Positions 58,801 through 64,000 of a stretch of 64,000 nucleotides of DNA are shown in pieces. The DNA lies in assembly GCF_037392515.1 (NCBI RefSeq), contig NC_090280.1, positions 27,843,118 to 27,907,117 on the forward strand, written 5' to 3'. Below the pieces are notes generated by a model. It did no database searches. It was not told the DNA's origin and worked only from the letters and a program-made list of their open reading frames with translations. Within the stretch, counting starts at the first letter, position 1; every line of letters begins with the position of its first letter. The DNA is from Haliotis asinina. Taxonomy: Eukaryota; Mollusca; Gastropoda; Lepetellida; Haliotidae. A program made the position numbers and the translations under genes.

Positions 58801-61800
58801 ATGCCAAGTGATCACTGATCAAGAAAACTGTTCAAACAGTCAACAATGTGAAGGATTAGAAACTCCATGGGAACTTCATGAACTTGGTTTGATGTACAGA
58901 TAAGCTTGGAGCCTACTTATAGGTATCTGTGCCACTCAAATTCAAGTAGTTAAAGTTTAGTTATAATCACCCCACAACATGTTTGGTGCGTGATATTAAA
59001 ATTCACTCCACCCATCCGTGTGTCCGACCATCCGTCCCTATACATTTATCTTTTCAGAAGTAGAACTCTAAAACTGTTCACTGCTTCTTCACCAAACTTG
59101 GCACGTGGTTAGGTCTTCAGGTACAGTGGTGCCTTTTGATAGTTTCTGAATAAAATATTTTTGGCGTTTGACTTCAACTGAAATTGGTGGTAGTGCTCTT
59201 TTCCAGAGCAGGGCCTACATTTTTGAAGCTCTCTTGGCGCAAAGGTAGTCGCAGGTTACTGTTGATGTATGGTATTTATTACTGTCTTAGTGCCAAGAGA
59301 GCTTTGAAAATCTAAGTCCAGATCTTTAGAACTGTTCAAATTTTCTTCACCAAAGTTGGCACTTAGATAGATTAGTGTACTGGTGCCTTTTGGTAGTTTT
59401 GGAATTCTGACTAATATATTTTGGGCCCCTCCATTGCAACAAGTTTGACTTAGACTGAAATTGGTGGTTGTCCTCTTTTTTGAGGCAGGACTCGACAACT
59501 GTTCACTATTTCTTCACCAAAACTGGCTCATAGCTTGGCCTAGTGGTGTACTCACAATTAGTATACATTTTCATGAAGAGTATTATGCCAGTACGGCGGA
59601 TATTGATAACTCTGTCTTCTTGTTCTTATTATTTCGTCTTTGCTTTATTTGAAAATGCATCCTGAAATTGGGATTAAAGGTCATATATACTCTACTAGGG
59701 TACAAATGCAAAACTGCTCATTTCGATCTTTAATTACCTTAAATCGACCTTTTTGTCAACAGTGCACAATTCTCAGCCGCAAACGAAATGGGGGATTTGT
59801 CAAAAGGTAGTGTTTATGTATGTACATTTACTAATCTATACTGAATACACTCTGTCGTGTCTGTGTCTGTGTCTGTGTGAAACAACACCCTTCTTTCAAA
59901 GGATTAACCGCCAATACATTGATTGATTGATCATTATTGGCTAACTAAATAACTTTTTAAAAACGTTTTAGTTGCCAAGTGTACTATCTTGGGTAGCCAA
60001 TGAAATTATACAGCAATGTGAAAAACCTGAAACGATACGTCACGTTTTTGTAGATTGGACTGTTAAAAGACACATCACTTGGGAAATCTGCAGATGAATT
60101 ATATATCACTTGTTTTTGTGGATATTGATGGATACTTTCCTCGAAGAAGGTAATAGCCTGACATTGCTCCTATAACTTTAATTTTAATATTTGGAGTTAT
60201 GTTTTTTAAAAGTTGTCGTAGCTTTCAATAGAATGATTGTTTTCATCGTTAAGTGTAATGATGCAGATGACATACACCAGGGTGTGCGTGCGAATTATGA
60301 TTCATATAGGAAAACTATGAAATGTATACATATTACATTCCTGTTATACATTCGCAGATCGCTTCTTTTTATTAAGTTTCAAAATGCATACAAGTGTGAT
60401 TATAAAGTAATTAGGATTATGAGACCAAGTATAAAGACGTATATTGACAAGTATCTACATACTGGTGAGTGAACGTTACAAACCAAGTAAATTTAGCAAG
60501 TGAAGAAATTTATCGCGCAGTATTTTCACTTCGACCCCGACCACGGTTAGGTTATGTTACACGTTGTGTCATGCAAACTCCTTTTGGTAATGACTCAAAT
60601 ACATATTTATGTAGATTTGATTTTCAAACTTGATGAGAACAAACCATACATGATCTCATTAATTCAAATGGATTTGACTTCACGATTTTCAAAAATGGTG
60701 GCACCCTGTCTGAGGATGAATGCTATTTAAGTTTGTTTTCACCGACTTACAAAATCAAAATTACTTTCTACTGGTAGTAAAATATGTATTTTATTGATGG
60801 ACATTAGGATGTTACATGACATTGCTTATAACATAACAATTTCACTCTTGGAATCGGTCAATATAAGGGGTCAATATAATATTACTTACGATAATGTTGT
60901 CACTTCGACCACAACCTCGTTTCAGGGGAAGAAAGCGTTATATCCATGTAAAATGCTTTTGGTCAGCAATGTGTAGTAAGCAGTCTTTATTTCATAAACT
61001 CGATGAAACTTTAACTCCATTTTCTATCCTGGAATCGTGGTAGGGGGGCGAACCATCCGATTTAGTATATACCACAGGCTTCCAAAAAGCTCACTTCGCA
61101 CACACTAACGATCAATTTAAGCACAAACTACGGAGTCTGGTGGAAATCTGTGCACAGTGACATCATCTCCCGACCCCAAGGAACAATTGACGGCAACACA
61201 ACAATTCGGCATGTCTTTGGTGACATCGAGAAATCAGCAAAATGACGAGCTTCCTACACATTTTCTATACATTTAATTGGATATTGTTCCTTTTATGATG
61301 TCACTGTAGGGCTCTGGCGACAGAGTTACGTAACCTGTCTGTGGTTTCATTTGCGGGCGAGAGAGAAGCAGACGGTTTTTTAGCAACTTTTAAGCGCTTG
61401 GTATTAATTAACCACAAGTTTTTTCAAAAAACAAATGATGTTTCGTTTATGACTAACCACAAGTCTTTCATATGCAGTGATGAAAAGAGTACCCAAAAAT
61501 TGAGTTCAGTGGTCCATTAATGGGAACTTTACCAAAAGAGTGCGATCTGATACTGAACAGGAGGGATAACATATTGACTATAGACAGGTATTTGCTCTAA
61601 TGTTTATGACGTTACAACAAAGTTTACCTATTCACATGAGTTTCCTTACCTAGCCTTTGTCTCAACACTTAGTTTTCCATGCTGCAACAGCAGGAGCATA
61701 GTGAACATCCCTAGATCGCGGATTATCTTGTCATTATCTAAGAGTTCACTTTCATGAAGCTTTTCTCAGGGGTAAGAAAATGGCATAGCATATCATGTTG

Positions 61801-63970
61801 TGTGAACAAACAACTTTGTCAACAAAGACATTAAATTTGCGATTTAACATCATTAGACAAGACAACATTGTTTACCAATTTAGCTTTTTTTGCTTTGCAG
61901 GGATTAAGATCACTGTGTATTCTATTCCACTAGGCTACCCCACCACCCACAGTGTTTTCCATGTGTACAGTCCATCATCCTAATTTTCAAACTTGGTTGT
62001 GTAACAATATGTCAATACAGAGTCGTATCACATTAGGAGCCTCACAACACAATACATCGATTTGTAATTTCTGTTTTGCAATACATACGTTTCATTATGT
62101 TACTGATGATATTGATGTTGACATTATAACAGAATGTGAATAATAACAGAAACTGCTCAAAGACCAGTTTATGCAGATTCTATAGTATTTCCTGTTTGGT
62201 TATAAACAGAGGAATTCTTCACAGTGACCCCAGTATTGTGTGTTTCTTCCTTACAATATTGCATTGTTGCTGCTTGAAATTAAAAAACAAATGAGTCAGT
62301 GTTGTCATGCTAAAAATGGGAGAATATGAGCTTCTGACAGAATACTGTATCAGAATACATACTGTGTAAATCAATTTTATTGTGATACTTATTGTATCGT
62401 AATCAGTCTCCATCAGACTTACATCATTTCCCAAATATGAACAAAACTCTCAGCCTTACCTATTGGGCATACAGAACAAAAATGCCACATGAGCTGTGAA
62501 AAACTCTACTTAACTGGGATAACCCTTCCAATATCATTAAAAGTGGAATGGAATTTACATGGAAATAAACCATTTTACATAAGGCTCAGAAGTTATCAGT
62601 CACCTCTCTTTGGCTTTCACATTTTTTATTCCCAGTTTACACCCTGCCACAGATAATTTTTTGTGTGTTTCTATAAATTTTGAAGTTGTCTAAAAAAAGT
62701 GGAACACATATGACATACCTCCAGCCTCACAATTTTTGTAAGATTGAATAAATTTGTAAGGTCAGACTAATATTATTTCTTGTTTTACAGATTTTTGTTT
62801 TCAGAAAACCTCATGGCAGAAGGGGAAAAAAGATCAAAACTTGACAAAATATTTCTTTGAATACTAAAAGTTTTTAGCTTTGGGCAGTTTGTGAAGTAGA
62901 TACAAAGCAAAAAGCAATCTACAAAGAATTTTCATGTAAGTTTACATTTTTGTCCAATAAACACATTAGGATTTTTGTTTTCTTTTATCATTCTTGAGAA
63001 AATATGACTAGTGGATTTGTAAAACAAGAAATATACATGATCTGTCCTAATAGTGGAATTATTTGGGCTCTCATGGTGAGGACAGAAAGTGAGTGTGATG
63101 TTCGACTGGAGTTGTTGAAAATTCTTGTCAAGAATTCATTTCTGTTTCCAGGAGGTGGAGGAAGCATCGGCATGAACGGCGACGTTGCTCAGAGCTCCGG
63201 CGACGGAGGACAAGAAGGAGAGGATGATAATATGAAACCTCTCAACCTTGTGAGTAGTGTTTGCTAATTTGATCTTGTTACAAAGTGTTGTCATTACTTC
63301 TGGAGCAACTGATGGAATAGTCAGTCAATCGATTGATCTTGCTTCAGCGATTATTGATGAGATCTGAAAACAAACTGATGTTCATAAAAATGAATCATCA
63401 AAAGAAAAATGTTTGTAGTGATGTTTTGTAAATCAAGACATACGACATACTCATAAACATGCTGTGTAAACAACATACTCATGTACATATCGCAAGAGGG
63501 CGTATCCTCAGTTGTAAAGTATATTGTTCGCCTCATCAAAGTAGCTAAAATATGTTTGACAAGTGGATTTTTTTAACTGTAAAAACAACTTTCATTTGGG
63601 CCATTAAATTTGTTTTTCTCAAGGTATTGAATCGTTGCTTATTTTAGCACTTATTGGTTTGTCTTAGCACAAATAATTATTTCCATAGTCGCTCGCTCAC
63701 TCACTCATTGTGAGAAGTCATTCGGTTCAGACACAGTTCTTGGTTTCACCTCCAAACCCATTTATATTATGCATGATGTTATTATCATAACAATGAACAT
63801 GCTAACAAGTGATAATGAATAAATATGAATATCATCCCGACCAAGATTGACTAGTTAATTCTCCACGGCTATTTGGTTAAGGCTGCTATTCACACCTTGT
63901 ACTTGTGTCTTATTACACAGGTACTCAAGCATTCAGGCCCAGATACATCAGCAGATCAGAGAATCTTTAT
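43841..63970 (+). CDS. Unidentified gene, first three coding exons (N-terminal part)
   Basis: Start ATG at 43841 in good context (caaaATGG). Exons 43841-43877, 63152-63249 and 63921-63970 join in phase with GT-AG borders and read MAEHASSPNEKP, GGGGSIGMNGDVAQSSGDGG, QEGEDDNMKPLNL and VLKHSGPDTSADQRIF before leaving the window. The N-terminus is small-residue and acidic with no signal peptide or membrane segment, which suggests a soluble nuclear or cytoplasmic protein. I do not recognise the family. The joining of exon 1 across a 19.3-kb intron is inferred from phase and composition. Exon 3 could be wrong, since it is only 50 bases long. Confidence 0.6.
45140..45455. repeat. Diverged ~155-bp tandem duplication
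   Basis: Two copies share 'cttctttcagcacagac', 'gaaagaaattgatgtttcat' and 'ttacatgaatat', with about one difference in five bases. Confidence 0.65.
45699..45815 (-). repeat. SINE family A copy
   Basis: 'gcaatatcatggcacgggca', 'tacccatgtggggaattgaa' and 'gatttaaccacttggtta'. Confidence 0.75.
46549..46685 (+). repeat. Repeat family B copy
   Basis: 'catcatatcccagttgatgc', 'tcatgctattggtcactgga' and 'ttatttacagactgctgcca'. Confidence 0.7.
48615..49360 (+). repeat. Composite repeat with ~163-bp modules, copy 1 (3+ modules)
   Basis: A head containing 'gtgtgtctgttggt' is followed by modules starting near 48698, 48862, 49023 and 49194. Each module has 'ctggagcagaac'-like, 'ttcactatttcttcaccaaa', 'ggtgtactgg', 'ttttggtagttt', 'gtttccatggcaacaagttt' and 'gaaattggtggtagtg' segments. 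A tail 'gggatattgatgactttgtc' closes it. The same head, modules and tail recur at 58970-59640. Confidence 0.85.
49608..49730 (+). repeat. Repeat family B copy
   Basis: 'gatgctcatgctgttgttca', 'gtctggtccagactcagtta' and 'tttacagaccgc'. One of the best-kept cores. Confidence 0.75.
49770..49842 (+). repeat. SINE family A, 5' part
   Basis: 'ttggccaaggggttaagcgt' and 'cccaagttcatttcccca' only. Confidence 0.6.
49893..50040 (+). repeat. Dispersed repeat family E, copy 2
   Basis: Matches 31832-31978. Here it ends in a short palindrome 'aaaagtgcaatattttgcac' instead of the large hairpin seen after copy 1. Confidence 0.75.
50705..50854 (+). repeat. SINE family A copy
   Basis: Intact 'acccgggtttgattcccc', 'acattgtgtgaagccctttt' and an (ACTC)3 tail. 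Confidence 0.8.
51135..51301 (+). repeat. SINE family A copy
   Basis: Full length. The tail is (ACTG)n rather than (ACTC)n. Confidence 0.8.
51728..51812 (+). repeat. Dispersed repeat family D, second copy
   Basis: 'ggcattaatgggtagaataa', 'ggaccagtcagctcggagtc' and 'actataatgtg'. Compare 10640-10740. Confidence 0.5.
52217..52393 (-). mobile_element. SINE family A insertion with 10-bp target duplication
   Basis: Full 177-bp copy from the (GTGA)n tail to the 'cactaggctatcacacagcc' head, bounded by perfect 10-bp direct repeats CATTTAGTCA (52207-52216 and 52394-52403). This shows insertion by LINE-type target-primed reverse transcription and fixes the ends of the family. Confidence 0.9.
52558..52662 (+). 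repeat. SINE family A with internal deletion
   Basis: Head and B-box-like region ('acccgggttctattccccca') run directly into 'ggaatattgctaaaagctgt'; about 45 bases of the body are missing. Confidence 0.7.
53400..53600 (-). repeat. Repeat family B, long copy
   Basis: In reverse orientation: 'gacctgactatgttgtccaa', 'gataatgacacatgtcaatg'-like and 'cccattagtcgcctcttagt'. With 15140-15330 it defines the longer form of family B. Confidence 0.65.
53872..54045. mobile_element. 174-bp foldback MITE flanked by AATAAA duplications
   Basis: The termini CAGGGATTGGGAAAG and CTTTCCCAATCCCTG are perfect 15-base inverted repeats, and the inner 'gggccattttctgg' and 'caaaatggcccat' pair imperfectly. Direct repeats AATAAA flank it (53866-53871 and 54046-54051). 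The superfamily is not settled; CAGGG ends occur in hAT elements, but those make 8-bp duplications. Confidence 0.75.
54203..54331 (+). repeat. SINE family A, 3' part
   Basis: 'tgtgtgaagcccatttctgg', 'tgtccctgcggtgttattgc' and an (ACTC)n tail. Confidence 0.7.
54486..56347. repeat. 23-bp minisatellite, ~80 copies
   Basis: The unit is 'atgtctagggatatgggtca' followed by 'gat'. Variants: 'tctagtg', 'tctatag', 'tccaggg', 'gtgtct' and 'gacta'. Several positions carry an extra 11-base 'atgggtcagat', giving 34-bp units. Groups of variants recur in the same order, which shows higher-order duplication. An open frame inside it merely reflects the lack of stops in the unit. Confidence 0.97.
57229..57401 (+). 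repeat. SINE family A copy
   Basis: Full length with a long (ACTC)n tail. 'atccaggttcagtcccctca' replaces the usual B-box-like segment. Confidence 0.8.
57610..57668 (-). repeat. SINE family A, head fragment
   Basis: 'ttgaacccagccctttggtg' and 'tgtgacaagcaaaggctgta' only. Confidence 0.5.
58970..59640 (+). repeat. Composite repeat with ~163-bp modules, copy 2 (interrupted)
   Basis: The head 'catccgtgtgtccgaccatc' and modules from 59048, 59196 and 59470 match copy 1. The tail 'ggatattgataactctgtct' matches too. The second module is interrupted by a 93-bp hairpin at 59219-59311. Confidence 0.85.
59219..59311. repeat. 93-bp hairpin nested in the composite repeat
   Basis: The left arm 'tgaagctctcttggcgc' (outer base 59219) pairs with the right arm 'gtgccaagagagctttgaaa' over about 22 bases with three mismatches. 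Module sequence continues on both sides, so it inserted after the module array formed. Confidence 0.8.
63152..63249 (+). CDS. Unnamed gene exon 2
   Basis: The acceptor tttctgtttccag and donor gtgagt are both strong. Encodes the Gly-rich and acidic segment ending MKPLNL. It is GC-richer than its surroundings. Confidence 0.75.
63250..63920 (+). other. Intron 2 of the unnamed gene
   Basis: AT-rich. A short 'gctcgctcactcactcattg' may be the end of a SINE. Nothing else recognised. Confidence 0.6.
63921..63970 (+). CDS. Unnamed gene exon 3
   Basis: The acceptor ttattacacag is followed by VLKHSGPDTSADQRIF plus two bases, with donor gtaggc. The phase fits exon 2. Confidence 0.6.
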
Positions 63971-64000
63971 GTAGGCAGGTTGACTCTCTGGACTGTTTCT

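Larger units (their letters stand above)
43878..63151 (+). other. Intron 1 of the unnamed gene (19.3 kb)
   Basis: AT-rich and repeat-packed. Stretches with nothing recognised: 43878-45140, 46690-48600, 50060-50700, 51310-51720, 56350-57220, 57680-58960 and 59660-63150. No second gene is seen on either strand. Confidence 0.6.

Noticed and set aside
60191-60472. 93-residue open frame in the unnamed gene's intron
   Set aside because: No recognisable motif and isolated in repeat-rich intron sequence; not enough to call a gene.

Overview
The window is animal nuclear DNA, most likely from a marine gastropod mollusc and probably an abalone (Haliotis). Genes have short coding exons split by AT-rich introns with GT-AG borders. 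Proteins are highly conserved with vertebrate homologues. The non-coding DNA is full of two short interspersed repeat families that I associate with gastropods: one is tRNA-like with an (ACTC)n or (GAGT)n tail, the other has a 'gctcatgctgtt..cactgga' core. The species assignment is inference from these repeats, not a database result.

Layout. (1) 1-3276, plus strand: the last six coding exons of a trithorax-type histone H3K4 methyltransferase (KMT2A/MLL), from the WDR5-binding Win motif through SET and post-SET to the stop codon. (2) 3277-22163: non-coding. It holds a possible long KMT2A 3'UTR (poly(A) signals near 3470 and 9691), a 31-bp minisatellite, a 448-bp inverted-repeat transposon with a 9-bp target duplication, several tandem repeats and a gag-like retroelement fossil. 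(3) 22164-36848, minus strand: a complete four-exon DEDD gene (309 aa) tail-to-tail with KMT2A. Its last intron contains a 5.6-kb DIRS-type tyrosine-recombinase retrotransposon with inverted terminal repeats and the diagnostic internal complementary region. Its second intron contains a 152-bp near-perfect hairpin. (4) 36849-43840: intergenic, with a decayed Tc1-like transposon, two LINE fragments, an unidentified decayed open stretch and a 33-bp degenerate array. (5) 43841-63970, plus strand: the first three coding exons of a gene I cannot name. It starts with an acidic, Gly/Ser-rich N-terminus, and its first intron is 19.3 kb and packed with repeats. Those repeats include an approximately 80-unit 23-bp minisatellite and two copies of a composite repeat built from ~163-bp modules.

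The three host genes are independent transcription units and do not form a pathway. KMT2A writes H3K4 methylation, DEDD is a nuclear death-effector-domain protein, and the third gene is unknown. Most of the window's interest lies in its mobile and tandem repeats. No new multi-gene system is evident. The best leads are the DIRS element, the modular composite repeat, the hairpin in DEDD intron 2, the unknown coding stretch near 39 kb, and the unusual Win motif.
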